Made by a program: the position numbers and the translations under genes. A stretch of 64,000 nucleotides of DNA from contig JAFEFF010000198.1 of the NCBI GenBank assembly GCA_018240745.1, positions 1-64,000 of the forward strand, read 5' to 3'. The notes beneath the pieces were generated by a model. That model was not told the DNA's origin. It worked only from the letters and a program-made list of their open reading frames with translations, and did no database searches. Source of the stretch: Pseudomonadota bacterium. GTDB taxonomy: Bacteria; Pseudomonadota; Alphaproteobacteria; Reyranellales; Reyranellaceae. This document shows, piece after piece, positions 16,900-28,306 of this stretch (position 1 is its first letter; each line of letters starts with the position of its first letter).

Positions 16900-17291
16900 T
16901 ATTTCTCGTTCCGCATCTCGTGGAAGACTTCCTTCGCGGTGATCAGCGCCTCGCGCACCGACGGCAGGCCGATATAGCCGCAGAGATGCATCAGCGCCTC
17001 GGACAACTCGTCCTCGGTCCAGCCCTGGTTGCGCGCCATGCGCAGATGGATCGCGAGCTCGGGCCAGCGCGCCTGGGCGGTGTCGGAGATCACGCAGATC
17101 AGGGTCTTGGTCTTGAGATCGAGGCCGGGACGATGCCACAGCATGCCGAACACCGCCTCACGGGCGTAGTCGCCGAACTTCTTCATGATCGGGTCGTCGT
17201 ACACCGACTTGTTCATGTTCTCGGCATACTTGGGCCCCATCAGCTTGGAGCGGATCTCGGTGCCCTTCTTGTACAGCTCGCTCTCGGCCAT
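16899..17291 (-). CDS. Carboxymuconolactone decarboxylase-like protein
   Basis: A 130-aa protein of the CMD/AhpD-like alpha-helical fold. [24 protein letters not shown] core (here [20 protein letters not shown]) and [19 protein letters not shown] match CMD family signatures; the ExxxH near the C-terminus is kept, but there is no CxxC redox pair, so peroxidase activity of the AhpD type is unlikely. ATG 17291 was chosen since upstream residues look like leader. One-base overlap with purC suggests coexpression. The reaction is unknown. Confidence 0.82.
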   Translation of the reverse strand: MAESELYKKGTEIRSKLMGPKYAENMNKSVYDDPIMKKFGDYAREAVFGMLWHRPGLDLKTKTLICVISDTAQARWPELAIHLRMARNQGWTEDELSEALMHLCGYIGLPSVREALITAKEVFHEMRNEK

Positions 17292-17319
17292 TCGTCTCCT
17301 CCCGATTGGAGACACCAGC

Positions 17320-17535
17320 CTAGTCGGGCCGCGTGGCAAACACACCGTTTTTCGCAGAAGCCGCGTCTTTCTCGAGGCGGGCGGCCTGGCCCTCCAGATC
17401 CTCTGCGCGCCGGATCATCCGCAGGCGCTCGGCTTCCACGCCGAGACCGGCGGACAGCTTGCGGGCGCGACGAGCCTCGCCAAGCAAGGCGTCGGCCTTG
17501 CGGAGCAACGTATCCTTGCTGACCGTCTTGTCCAT
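17320..17535 (-). CDS. Small helical protein, unknown function
   Basis: A 71-aa basic, helical protein: MDKTVSKDTLLRKADALLGE, then a run rich in Arg/Ala/Leu with heptad spacing (residues 8-58). No membrane segment or cysteine. ATG 17535 gives a clean start; the longer frame upstream is less gene-like. It lies 28 bp upstream of the CMD-like gene on the same strand and could lead that operon. Coiled-coil dimer is an inference. Confidence 0.5.
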   Translation of the reverse strand: MDKTVSKDTLLRKADALLGEARRARKLSAGLGVEAERLRMIRRAEDLEGQAARLEKDAASAKNGVFATRPD

Positions 17536-17764
17536 CGGCGACCTCGCACGAAGGGGCATGTGCTGCCCAGGCACCGTCTGAGGAGCGCCGGGGCGTCGAA
17601 GTCGCACGGAAAGGGCGGGCGGAGGGACTCCATCCGTCTATCGACCGCTTTACATGGGCATCCGCTCACGCTTCGGCAAGCCGCCGACAGGTGGACGCGT
17701 CATGCGACCGGGTGTAGGGCTGCTTCATCATCTGTTTCCGCCGGCCAATCGACGGAGCCGCCGC

Positions 17765-18391
17765 ATGGGATTTCTCGACCGCGAGACCCTGGCCGACTGG
17801 ATCGTGCATGCGATCGGGCTCGCCTGCGGCCTGGCCGGTGCCGTCGGCCTGATCGCGAAGGCCGCCAGCTCTTCGGCAGGAGCGCCGCTCCTCCCGATCG
17901 GCATCTACGTCGCGGGCCTGCTCGCCATGTTGACGTGTTCCGCCGTGTATCACGTGCTTCCATCGCATCCGCGCCGCGACTGGCTGCGGCGCCTCGATCA
18001 TTCGGCGATCTTCGTGATGATCGCCGGCACCTACACGCCGATTGCCATCCTTGCTCTGGAGCCGCCGTGGGATCTCTCGGTCGTCCTGCCCGTGTGGGCG
18101 GTCGCAGCGGTCGGTGTGGTCCTCAAGCTCGTCCGGCCGAAGGCCATCGAATCGGCTTCGGTCGCCCTGTATCTGCTGCAGGGATGGATCGGCCTGTTCG
18201 TGTTGCACGAGCTGTGGACCTCGCTCCCGCCCTGGGTACTGGCCATGATCCTGCTCGGTGGCCTCGTCTATTCTGGAGGCGTGATCTTCCATCTTTCGCT
18301 CCGCCGCTACAGCCGGGCCCTGTGGCACGGCTGCGTGCTGGTCGGTGCGGCGTTTCACTACGTCGCCATCGCCTCGTTGATCGCGGCGTAG
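17765..18391 (+). CDS. Hemolysin III / PAQR family membrane protein
   Basis: A 208-aa seven-helix inner-membrane protein. Conserved PAQR residues are visible: DWIVHAIGLACGLAG in helix 1, SAVYHVLP, DHSAIFVMIAGTYTP and HGCVLVGAAFHYVAI in the last helix, where the three histidines and the Asp would bind zinc. Prokaryotic members are called hemolysin III or YqfA; their physiological role (lipid amidase-like or channel) is not settled. ATG 17765 removes a non-family N-terminal extension. Ends 1 bp before the convergent kdpE. Confidence 0.88.
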   Translation: MGFLDRETLADWIVHAIGLACGLAGAVGLIAKAASSSAGAPLLPIGIYVAGLLAMLTCSAVYHVLPSHPRRDWLRRLDHSAIFVMIAGTYTPIAILALEPPWDLSVVLPVWAVAAVGVVLKLVRPKAIESASVALYLLQGWIGLFVLHELWTSLPPWVLAMILLGGLVYSGGVIFHLSLRRYSRALWHGCVLVGAAFHYVAIASLIAA

Positions 18392-18392
18392 G

Positions 18393-19076
18393 TCACACCA
18401 GCCGGTAGCCGATTCCGGGCTCGGTCAGCACGTGTCGCGGGGTGGAAGGATCGGATTCGATCTTCTGGCGCAGTTGCCGGACATAGACCCGCAGATACTG
18501 CGGATCGACCGATTCGTCGCGCCACACCTCGCGCAAGAGATGCTTGTGGGTCAGCACCTTGCCGGCATGGATCACGAGCTGCTCGAGGATGTCGTACTCC
18601 TTGGGCGAGAGCTTCACGTCCTCCGCCCCGCGCTTCACCAGCCGGCGCACCAGGTCGACGCTGAGATCATCGCTGGTGAAGGTCCTGTCGGCGCCCTGCT
18701 GCTGCAGGCGGTGGCGCAGGGCGGCGCGCAGGCGAGCCATCAGCTCGTCGGCGCCGAACGGCTTGGTGACATAGTCGTCGGCCCCGGCATCGAGCGCCGT
18801 GACCTTGGCCTGCTCGTCGCCGCGGCTCGACAGCACGACGATCGGGACCGGGCCGGTCTCGCGGATCTTCCTGATCAGCGCCAACCCGTCGATATCGGGC
18901 AGGCCGAGATCGAGCAGCACCAGGTCGGGACGGTGATGGCGCATCGCGGTCAGCGCCTCGCCGCCGGTCGCCGCCTCGACCGTGCGGTAGTCGTGCGCCC
19001 CCAGGGTGGTACGCAGCAAGCGCCGGATCGGCGGCTCGTCCTCGACGATCAGGATCTGCACGGCATCGCCCGTCAT
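18393..19076 (-). CDS. kdpE: Response regulator KdpE
   Basis: The 227-aa OmpR-family regulator has a receiver domain with acidic pair E12/D13, phosphoacceptor D56 (LVLLDLGLPD) and K-containing VTKPFGADEL, followed by a winged helix ending in VYVRQLRQKIESDPSTPRHV. It is phosphorylated by KdpD and activates kdp transcription at low K+ or high ionic strength. Its start overlaps the kdpD stop as ATGA. Possible target sites are the 11-bp TAGGA repeats noted upstream of the porin and kup genes (inference). Confidence 0.95.
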   Translation of the reverse strand: MTGDAVQILIVEDEPPIRRLLRTTLGAHDYRTVEAATGGEALTAMRHHRPDLVLLDLGLPDIDGLALIRKIRETGPVPIVVLSSRGDEQAKVTALDAGADDYVTKPFGADELMARLRAALRHRLQQQGADRTFTSDDLSVDLVRRLVKRGAEDVKLSPKEYDILEQLVIHAGKVLTHKHLLREVWRDESVDPQYLRVYVRQLRQKIESDPSTPRHVLTEPGIGYRLV

Positions 19077-21745
19077 GCCGGATAGCTCACCACGAATTCC
19101 GCGCCGCTGCGATCGTTTCGGTTCCGTGCCGCAATCGTGCCGCCCTGCACCTCGACGAAGCCCTTGGCGATGGCGAGGCCCAGGCCCGTGCCGGCCCGTC
19201 GCCGGTCGCCGTCGTCGGCGCGGTAGAACTTGTCGAACAGCCGGCCCAGCGCCGCCGGATCGATGCCCGGCCCTTCGTCGCGCACGACGATCTCGACCCG
19301 GCCGTCGACGCGGCGCGCCTCGACCTCGATGCGGCCGCCCGGCGCCGAGTACTTGGCGGCGTTGTCCAGGATGTTGAACAGCGCCTGCTCGGCCAGCACG
19401 AAGTCGAGCGACAGCGCCGGCAGATCGGGAGCGACGATCGAGGCGACAGAGTGATCCTTCAACAACGGGCCGGCGCGACGCAACGTGGTGGATACGAGGT
19501 CGCCCACATCCACCACTTCGCGCTTGGGCACGATCACACCGGCATCGAGCCGGGTCATGTCGAGCAGATTGCCGACGAAGCGGTCGAGCCGCTCGGCTTC
19601 ACTCATCGCGGTATCGAGCAGGTCCTCGCGCGTGGCGGCGTCGTAGCGCTCGCGATAGGTCTTGAGACTCGACAGCGCCCCCAGGATAGAGGCGAGCGGC
19701 GTGCGCAGGTCGTGGCTCACGGAGGTGAGCATGGCGGATCGCAGTCGCTCACGCTCCTCGCGCAGCCGTGCCTGATCGATGTCGGCCGCGAGCGCGACGC
19801 GCTCGATCGCGACCGCCGTCTGGTTGCCGACCGCTTCGAGCAACCGCCGGGCCGACGACGACATCTCGGTCTCTTCCCTGGACAGCACGCCGATCACGGC
19901 GATCGAGGATCGGCTGGTGCGGATCGGCATGAACAGCCAACGCCCGCCCGGCAAGGTATCGGTGCCGCGGCCCGTCGGCCTTTCCTGCTCCCAAGACCAG
20001 CGGGCGGCGGCGAGGTCGGCGTCGGTGAACTCGCTGTCCGGGGGAAAGGCCGCCCGCAGGACCAGCTTCCCGGTCTCGGCCGCGGCCCTGTCCGGCATCA
20101 GCATCGCGACCTCGGCGTTCATCAGGCGCGCGAGGTGAGTGACAACGATCCACAGCAGGTCGTCGAGATCGATCACGCCGGCGATCTTGCGGCTGAAGGC
20201 GTAGAGCTCGGCGTTGGTGCGCGCCTCGCGCCGCGCCGCCTCGGCCTGGGCGCGGGTCCGCGTGCCGAGGGCGCTCGCCAGGATCGCCACGAACATGAAG
20301 AAGAACAGGGCCACCACGTTCGCCGGATCGGTGATCGTGAACTGATAGAGCGGCGGCAGGAAAAAGAAGTTGAAGCACAGGATCGACAGCGTCGAGACCC
20401 AGAGCGACGGCACCAGCCCGTGCCGCGCCGCCGCCACCATGACCGGCACGACGTAGAGCAGCGAGATGTTCGGCAGCTTGATGTGGGCGTCGATCAGCGC
20501 GCCGAAGGCGGTGGCGAGCGCGGTGGTCAGCACGCCCTCGAGATAGGGCCGGGGGCTGAGTGGGGCGCCGAAGGTCCAGTCGACGCGCTCCGCCGCCTCC
20601 GCCTTGTCGCCCGAGGGGGCCACCTCGACGGCGAGGCCCGAGCCGCTGCGCACCAGCTGATCCACCACCGAGCCATGCCGCAGCTCGAACCAGCGCGAGC
20701 GGCGCGACTTGCCCACGACCACGCGCGTGACGTTGCGTGAGCGGGCAAAGGCCAGGATCTCCTCGACCACGGAGCGGCCCGGCACGTGCACCACCTCCGC
20801 GCCGAGCTGTTCGGCCAGCCGCAGCGCCTCGGCGAGCCGCGCCTGCTCGGTCTCACTCAAGAGCGTGTGGCGCTCGGTCTCGACATAGAGCGCGATCAGT
20901 TCGGCGTCGAGATTCTGCGCCGTGCGCTTGGCCGCGCGCACCGTATTGGCTGAATCCGGGCCGGGGTCGACACACACCAGCACGCGCTCGCCCGCCCCCC
21001 ACGGCCCGGTGATCGCATGCTCGCGCATGTAGCTCAGCATCTGCTCGTCGACCCGCTCGGCGGTGCGCCGCAGCGCCAGCTCGCGCAGCGCCGTCAGGTT
21101 GCCGGGCGAGAAATAGTGCTTCAGCGCGCGCTGCGCCTGCTCGCGGACATAGACCTTGCCTTCACCCAGCCGGGCAATCAGGTCGGCCGGCGTAAGATCG
21201 ACCAGCTCGACGTCGTCGGCCGAGTCGACCACCGAATCGGGCACCGTCTCGCGCACCCGGATGCGGGTGATGCGGGCGACGATGTCGTTCAGGCTCTCGA
21301 CGTGCTGCACGTTCATCGTCGAGTAGACGTCGATGCCGGCCGCCAGCAGGTCCTGCACGTCGAGGTAGCGCTTGGGATGGTGACTGCCCGGCGCGTTGCT
21401 GTGCGCCAGCTCGTCGACCAGCACGAGCTGCGGCCGGCGCGCCAGGATGGCGTCGAGGTCCATCTCCTCGAGCATGCGGCCCTTGTACTCGACCTTGCGG
21501 CGGGAAATGACCTCGAGGCCGGCGAGCTGCGACTCGGTCTCGGCGCGGCCGTGCGTCTCGACCACGCCGACCACGACGTCGATACCCTCGGCCTTGCGGC
21601 GTCGCGCCTCGACCAGCATCTCGTAGGTCTTGCCGACGCCCGGGGCGGCGCCGAAGAAGATCTTGAACTTGCCGCGCCCCTCGCGCTGCGCCGCCTTCAG
21701 CAGCGCGTCGGGCGACGGGCGGGTCTGTTCAGAAGCGCCGGCCAT
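19073..21745 (-). CDS. kdpD: K+-sensing histidine kinase KdpD
   Basis: The 890-aa sensor has the full KdpD architecture: cytoplasmic KdpD domain with Walker A GAAPGVGKT (K39) and DELAHSNAPGS, a USP-like domain (VVVGKSRRSRWFELRHGSVV), four close membrane helices (about 400-490), a GAF domain, and HisKA with H678 in SVSHDLRTPLASI, then the ATPase with NAAKYSAPGG, DEGPGID and GTGLGLAIAKGFVE. It acts as kinase and phosphatase for KdpE. It follows kdpC by 15 bp. Confidence 0.96.
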   Translation of the reverse strand: MAGASEQTRPSPDALLKAAQREGRGKFKIFFGAAPGVGKTYEMLVEARRRKAEGIDVVVGVVETHGRAETESQLAGLEVISRRKVEYKGRMLEEMDLDAILARRPQLVLVDELAHSNAPGSHHPKRYLDVQDLLAAGIDVYSTMNVQHVESLNDIVARITRIRVRETVPDSVVDSADDVELVDLTPADLIARLGEGKVYVREQAQRALKHYFSPGNLTALRELALRRTAERVDEQMLSYMREHAITGPWGAGERVLVCVDPGPDSANTVRAAKRTAQNLDAELIALYVETERHTLLSETEQARLAEALRLAEQLGAEVVHVPGRSVVEEILAFARSRNVTRVVVGKSRRSRWFELRHGSVVDQLVRSGSGLAVEVAPSGDKAEAAERVDWTFGAPLSPRPYLEGVLTTALATAFGALIDAHIKLPNISLLYVVPVMVAAARHGLVPSLWVSTLSILCFNFFFLPPLYQFTITDPANVVALFFFMFVAILASALGTRTRAQAEAARREARTNAELYAFSRKIAGVIDLDDLLWIVVTHLARLMNAEVAMLMPDRAAAETGKLVLRAAFPPDSEFTDADLAAARWSWEQERPTGRGTDTLPGGRWLFMPIRTSRSSIAVIGVLSREETEMSSSARRLLEAVGNQTAVAIERVALAADIDQARLREERERLRSAMLTSVSHDLRTPLASILGALSSLKTYRERYDAATREDLLDTAMSEAERLDRFVGNLLDMTRLDAGVIVPKREVVDVGDLVSTTLRRAGPLLKDHSVASIVAPDLPALSLDFVLAEQALFNILDNAAKYSAPGGRIEVEARRVDGRVEIVVRDEGPGIDPAALGRLFDKFYRADDGDRRRAGTGLGLAIAKGFVEVQGGTIAARNRNDRSGAEFVVSYPA

Positions 21746-21760
21746 GGCTTGGCGAGGATG

Positions 21761-22373
21761 TCATCGCTTGGCGAGAGCGTCGAGCGACATGTTGAGCTGC
21801 AGGACGTTCACCCGGGGTTCGCCGAGGAGGCCCATCCAGCGACCGGCGGTGTTCGCCTGCACGAGCTGGCGCACCCGGTCCTCGGAGAGCTTGCGCTCCC
21901 TGGCGACGCGCGGGACCTGGAACAGGGCCGCTTCCGGCGAGATGTCGGGATCGAGGCCGCTGGCCGAGGTGGTGACGAGGTCCATCGGCACCGGCGCGCC
22001 CGGGTTCCCGGCCTCGAGCTTCTCCACATCTTCCTTGACGCGGTCGATCAACGCCTTCGAGGTCGGGCCGGCATTGCTGCCCGATGAATTGGCGGCGTTG
22101 TAGGGCGCCGGCACCGTCTTCGTCGGATCCCTGGGATCGACGTCGGTGGTGGCCGACGGCCGGCCGTGGAAGTAGCCGGGAGCAGTGAAGTTTTGGCCGA
22201 TCAGCTCCGAGCCGATCACCTTGCCGTCCTTCTCGATCAGGCTGCCGTTGGCCTGGTGCGGAAAGACGACCTGGGCGATGCCGGTCATGGCGAGCGGATA
22301 GGCCAGCCCGGTGATGGCGGTCATCACCAGGATCATGACGATGGCGGGACGGATTTCTCTCAACATGGGAGCC

Positions 22374-22381
<8 letters not shown>
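21761..22381 (-). CDS. kdpC: K+-transporting ATPase subunit KdpC
   Basis: A 206-aa single-pass protein, with the helix at residues 11-33 and the rest periplasmic. Family features include [44 protein letters not shown] and [11 protein letters not shown]. It stabilises the KdpFABC complex. The start overlaps the kdpB end by 8 bp. Length is normal. Confidence 0.96.
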
Positions 22382-24425
<2,044 letters not shown>

Positions 24426-24434
24426 TGTGTGCCC

Positions 24435-26138
24435 CTAGAAAAGCGTGCCGGCGTTCATCGACAGGTGCTCGACCAACGGGCCGAGCGCGAGCGCCGGAAA
24501 ATAGGTGAGCCCGCCGACGATCAGGATGACGCCGACCACCAGGCCGACGAACAGCCCGCCATGGGTCGGGAAGGTGCCCGCCGAGGCGGGCACGATCTTC
24601 TTGGCCGCGAGCGAACCAGCGATCGCCACCATCGGCACGATCATCAGGAAGCGGCCGATGAACATCGCGAGCCCGATGGTCGTGTTGTAGAACATCGTGT
24701 TCGCGCTGATGCCGGCGAAGGCCGAGCCATTGTTGGCCGTGCCCGAGGTGTAGGCATAGAGGATCTCGCTGAAGCCGTGCGGGCCCTGGTTGGCCGGACC
24801 GGCGAGGCCGGCATCGACCGCCGTGGCGATCGCGGTGAAGCCCAGGATCGACAGCGGCAGGATCAGGATGGCGAGCATCGCCATCTTCACTTCCCTGGCC
24901 TCGATCTTCTTGCCGAGATACTCGGGCGTCCGGCCCACCATCAGGCCGGCGACGAACACCGAGATGATGGCGAACAGCAGCATGCCGTACAGGCCTGCAC
25001 CGACGCCGCCGATGATGATCTCGCCGAGCTGCATGTTGAACAGCGGCACCAGACCACCGAGCGGCGTCAGGCTGTCGTGCATGGCGTTGACCGCGCCGCA
25101 CGAGGCATCGGTGGTCACGGTGGCGAACAGCGCCGAAGCCGGAATGCCGAAGCGCACCTCCTTGCCCTCCATGTTGCCGCCCGCGAGCCCGAGCTGGGCG
25201 AGGACCGGATTGCCGGCCGCCTCGGCCCAGTAGGCGGTGACGACGCCGCCCAGGAACAACAGGCCCATCACGGCGTACACCGCCCAGCCCTGCCGCTCGT
25301 CGCCGACCATGCGGCCGAACACGTTGGTGAGACCGGCGCCGAGCGAGAAGATCAGCACCATCTGCACGAAGTTGGTGAGCGGGTTGGGGTTCTCGAACGG
25401 GTGCGCGGAGTTGGCGTTGAAGAAGCCGCCGCCGTTGGTGCCCATCATCTTGATGACTTCCTGCGAAGCCACCGGGCCCTGGGCGATCACCTGCCTCGCG
25501 CCCTCGAGCGTCGTCGTCTCGGTGTAAGCGCCGAGGTTCTGCGGCACCCCCTGCCAGACGAAAAACAGGCCGACCATGATCGAGATCGGCAGCAGGATGT
25601 AGAGCGTGCAGCGGGTCAGATCGACCCAGAAGTTGCCGATGCAGTCGGCCGAGCGGCGCGCGAAGCCGCGAATCAGGGCGACTCCCAGCGCAATGCCGGT
25701 CGCGGCCGAGACGAAGTTGTGCACCGTGAGCCCCGCCATCTGGACGAGGTAGCTCATGGTCGTCTCGGGCACGTAGGACTGCCAGTTGGTGTTGGTGTCG
25801 AAGCTCATCGCCGTGTTGAAGGCGAGGCCCTCCTCGACCGCCGGCTGGCCGGCCGGATTGAACGGCAGCACCGCCTGCAGCCGCATCAGCAGATAGAGCG
25901 TCAGGAAGCCCGCCAGGCTGAACAGCAGCATGGCGACGGCGTAGACGACCCAGCGCTGCTCGCGCCGCTCGTCGACACCGCACAGCCAGTAGGTCGCGCG
26001 CTCGACCGGGCCGAGCACCGGCGACAGGAAGGTGCGCTCGCCGCTGAAGACGCGGGTCATGTAAAGCCCGAGCGGCTTCACCAGCAGGGTGACGATCGCG
26101 GCGAAGAACGCGATCTGGAGCCAGCCGTTGAATGTCAT
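24435..26138 (-). CDS. kdpA: K+-binding channel subunit KdpA
   Basis: The 567-aa membrane protein has four pore-like repeats that make the selectivity filter; visible are [50 protein letters not shown] and [14 protein letters not shown]. It belongs to the superfamily of K+ transporters and supplies the ion path coupled to KdpB. The upstream kdpF ends 13 bp before it. Confidence 0.97.
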   Translation of the reverse strand: MTFNGWLQIAFFAAIVTLLVKPLGLYMTRVFSGERTFLSPVLGPVERATYWLCGVDERREQRWVVYAVAMLLFSLAGFLTLYLLMRLQAVLPFNPAGQPAVEEGLAFNTAMSFDTNTNWQSYVPETTMSYLVQMAGLTVHNFVSAATGIALGVALIRGFARRSADCIGNFWVDLTRCTLYILLPISIMVGLFFVWQGVPQNLGAYTETTTLEGARQVIAQGPVASQEVIKMMGTNGGGFFNANSAHPFENPNPLTNFVQMVLIFSLGAGLTNVFGRMVGDERQGWAVYAVMGLLFLGGVVTAYWAEAAGNPVLAQLGLAGGNMEGKEVRFGIPASALFATVTTDASCGAVNAMHDSLTPLGGLVPLFNMQLGEIIIGGVGAGLYGMLLFAIISVFVAGLMVGRTPEYLGKKIEAREVKMAMLAILILPLSILGFTAIATAVDAGLAGPANQGPHGFSEILYAYTSGTANNGSAFAGISANTMFYNTTIGLAMFIGRFLMIVPMVAIAGSLAAKKIVPASAGTFPTHGGLFVGLVVGVILIVGGLTYFPALALGPLVEHLSMNAGTLF

Positions 26139-26151
26139 CGGATCGGTTCCC

Positions 26152-26241
26152 CTAGAAGCGTTCGGGGCGCAGCAGCGCGTAGACGAGATAGGCGAACAGG
26201 CCGAGCGTCACGGCCGCGCCGAGGATGTATTCGAGCATCAT
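26152..26241 (-). CDS. kdpF: KdpF small membrane subunit
   Basis: The 29-aa peptide [20 protein letters not shown] followed by YALLRPERF is a classic KdpF: one helix and a C-terminal LxRPExF. It stabilises the KdpABC complex. Its position directly before kdpA and the characteristic C-terminus make this assignment firm despite its size. Confidence 0.93.
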   Translation of the reverse strand: MMLEYILGAAVTLGLFAYLVYALLRPERF

Positions 26242-26253
26242 GAGCGGTCCCCT

Positions 26254-26337
26254 TCAGAGTCGGTCGCAGGCGTAGGCGTAGGCGATGGCGAGCACGAAGC
26301 AGCCGCAGCCCGCGGCGATCAGGATGACGTCCAACAT
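26254..26337 (-). CDS. 27-aa single-helix membrane peptide before kdpF
   Basis: The frame reads MLDVILIAAGCGCFVLAIAY then AYACDRL*, a single membrane helix with three cysteines. It begins 25 bp after the 103-aa gene and ends 12 bp before kdpF. The length and membrane character suggest an accessory Kdp peptide; similar peptides of the form ending YACDRL are, as I recall, found before kdp genes in alphaproteobacteria (not checked). Confidence 0.7.
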   Translation of the reverse strand: MLDVILIAAGCGCFVLAIAYAYACDRL

Positions 26338-26362
26338 GTGATTTCTCCCGCAGAGTTCGCGA

Positions 26363-26674
26363 TCAGGTCACGCCGTACGCGTCCAGGGTCAGGACCACCG
26401 AGACCGCAAAGGCGAGGTGCACGGCGAGGACGAGCCCGATCTCGAACACGACCTCGCCGGAGGTGGGGGCGTTGCGCCGCGGATCCGCCAGCGCTTGCGA
26501 CACTGCGGCGACACCTTTGGCGGGGATCTCCCGCCGCACTCGCGAAAAACCGAACCGAAACATCGATCGAACGGTCAGTTGCCGTTCGGCCTGGAGCCGT
26601 CCGCACAGGCACTCGTACGCGATGAACAGGCTCATCAGCACGACACCGGCGAGGGCCAACAGCAGGCCAAACAT
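26363..26674 (-). CDS. Two-helix membrane protein heading the kdp operon
   Basis: A 103-aa protein with hydrophobic segments at about 2-22 and 78-100 and a basic central loop (RSMFRFGFSRVRREIPAKG). It is first in the line 103-aa gene, 27-aa peptide, kdpF, A, B, C, D, E, all on one strand with short gaps. No known family recognised. Position suggests it is produced under K+ limitation and sits in the inner membrane. Confidence 0.6.
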   Translation of the reverse strand: MFGLLLALAGVVLMSLFIAYECLCGRLQAERQLTVRSMFRFGFSRVRREIPAKGVAAVSQALADPRRNAPTSGEVVFEIGLVLAVHLAFAVSVVLTLDAYGVT

Positions 26675-26744
26675 GACCGCCTCCTCGCCCGGATAGAAGG
26701 CGAGCGACCCGTAGGAAATCGAGCGGGTTGGAACGATGCCCGTG

Positions 26745-26760
26745 TAGGAATCGCATAGGA
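26745..26760 (+). promoter_or_regulatory. TAGGA tandem repeat upstream of porin and kdp
   Basis: TAGGA occurs at 26745-26749 and 26756-26760, exactly 11 bp apart, with a related GTAGGAAATCG at 26711. An identical pair precedes kup. Direct repeats at 11 bp suit OmpR-family response regulators such as KdpE. The site lies in the 255-bp divergent spacer between the kdp leader gene and the porin. Confidence 0.45.
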
Positions 26761-26790
26761 TTAACGATCGCGGATGGAAATGCGCGAGCC

Positions 26791-26804
26791 CTGATTCAGA
26801 TCAA
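26791..26804. promoter_or_regulatory. FNR/FixK-type box upstream of the porin
   Basis: CTGAT-TCAG-ATCAA differs from the TTGAT-N4-ATCAA consensus in one base. Its centre (26797.5) is about 41 bp before a start predicted from TATACG at 26825-26830, the geometry of a class II FNR/FixK promoter. It suggests oxygen or redox control of the porin. Confidence 0.55.
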
Positions 26805-26929
26805 GCAGCCAAACGATCGATCCCTATACGTTTCATACGGGGCGCGTGCGCCGACTTCATGGATTTCATATCCGGTGCTGGCGTTTCTACCGCCGAGATG
26901 CCGCCTGGCATCCAAGAAGCGGGGTCCGC

Positions 26930-28192
26930 ATGTTTCGCTCGATTGCTCTCTCAATCGCTGCCGTCGCTGCCTGCACAGGGCTGGCTGCAACCGCCGCCCA
27001 GGCGCAGGACAAGCCCGCATCGTGGTGGGATACCGTCTCGATCAGCGGCCACATCGAGGGCGGCGCTACGTTCAACACTTACCCCCGGCCCAACGGCCTC
27101 ACCTTCGGGCAGCTCTTCACCGACAAGACCAACACCGTGCTCCTGAACCAGGCGCTGGTAACCGTGCAGCGGCCGCTCGATCCCAAGGCCACCGGCTACG
27201 ATTTCGGCTTCAAGTTCCAGGGGATGTACGGCACCGACGCCCGCTACACCCATTTCCTGGGCGTGTTCGACGAGTCGATCGACGCCATCGGCCAGATCGA
27301 CATCGTCGAGGCCAACCTCCAAGTGCATCTGCCCTGGCTCACCAAGGGCGGCATCGACCTCAAGATCGGCCAGTATCCGACTCTCGAAGGCATCGAGGTC
27401 ATCTCCGCCCCTGGCAACCCGCTCTATTCCCACTCCTACATCTTCAACTTCGGGACGCCGTTCAAGCATACCGGCGTCCTCACCACCACCCACGCCAACG
27501 ACTGGCTCGATATCCATGCCGGCTTCGACACCGGCGTGAACACCACCTTCGGCTGCTGCGGCCTCCATACCGGTGACAACAACACCGGCGTCGCCTTCCA
27601 CGGTGGCTTCGGCTTCAACCTGCTCGACGGCAACCTCACCATCCTCGCCACCACTCATATCGGCGCCGAGAACGCCAACACCCCGGCCATCCAGGCCGCC
27701 TGCAACTGTGACGCCAACACTACCCTTCGCTATCTCAACGACATCGCGATTACCTGGAAGGCGAACGACAAGCTCACCCTGATGGCCGACCTCAACTACA
27801 TCCGCGACGACGGCTTCAAGGCGGACGGCTATGGCGTCGCCCTCTACGGCCTGTACCAGATCAACGACCTCTTCAAACTGGTCGGCCGCGCCGAAATCTG
27901 GCGCGACAACTCCGGCTTCTTCGTCGCCGCCTTCCCCGGCAGCCTCGACTACGTCAGGAGCGAGCATGGCGATCCCTCAGCCACGGTCATCGCCGGCACC
28001 CCCACCACCTACGGCGGGTTCACCCTCGGCCTCAACATCACCCCTCGCCTGCCCGACAACCGCATCATCAAGGCCATGATCTTCCGCCCGGAGATCCGCT
28101 TCGATACCTCCCTCAACGGAACCACCCCCTACGCCGGCGGAAGCAATTCCTCCCAGTTCACCATCGCTTCAGATATCATCATCAAGTTCTGA
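26930..28192 (+). CDS. Outer-membrane beta-barrel porin (BBP2/OmpL-like)
   Basis: A 420-aa protein with a signal peptide (MFRSIALSIAAVAACTGLAA...QA) and a barrel of alternating strands ending in ASDIIIKF*, an aromatic C-terminal residue recognised by BAM. Residues SISGHIEGGATFNTYPRPNG and FEASTYGIGQYP-like strand patterns (here GGIDLKIGQYPTLEGIEVI) fit the putative beta-barrel porin-2 family. It is rich in Asn/Thr/Gly loops. ATG 26930 opens on the signal. Located between kdp and kup, it may pass K+ or small solutes; solute specificity cannot be read. Confidence 0.8.
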   Translation: MFRSIALSIAAVAACTGLAATAAQAQDKPASWWDTVSISGHIEGGATFNTYPRPNGLTFGQLFTDKTNTVLLNQALVTVQRPLDPKATGYDFGFKFQGMYGTDARYTHFLGVFDESIDAIGQIDIVEANLQVHLPWLTKGGIDLKIGQYPTLEGIEVISAPGNPLYSHSYIFNFGTPFKHTGVLTTTHANDWLDIHAGFDTGVNTTFGCCGLHTGDNNTGVAFHGGFGFNLLDGNLTILATTHIGAENANTPAIQAACNCDANTTLRYLNDIAITWKANDKLTLMADLNYIRDDGFKADGYGVALYGLYQINDLFKLVGRAEIWRDNSGFFVAAFPGSLDYVRSEHGDPSATVIAGTPTTYGGFTLGLNITPRLPDNRIIKAMIFRPEIRFDTSLNGTTPYAGGSNSSQFTIASDIIIKF

Positions 28193-28306
28193 ACGGGCGT
28201 CAGACGTGATCTTACCGGTCAGCAGGACCTTCTGAGCTTCCTCCGCTGATCGAGCCTTGGGGCCGTGCGGCAAGCCCAGCCCTTTCTCTCTCTTCCGCTC
28301 CCGCAT
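28169..28306 (-). CDS. Candidate 45-aa charged ORF antisense to porin end
   Basis: The frame starts at ATG 28306 (MRERKREKGLGLPHGPKARS), continues AEEAQKVLLTGKITSDA and ends RSELDDDI*, overlapping the porin C-terminus by 24 nt on the opposite strand. Composition is protein-like and helical, but there is no Shine-Dalgarno and the start lies within the 11-bp tandem repeat. It may be chance or a gene relic. Confidence 0.25.
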   Translation of the reverse strand: MRERKREKGLGLPHGPKARSAEEAQKVLLTGKITSDARSELDDDI

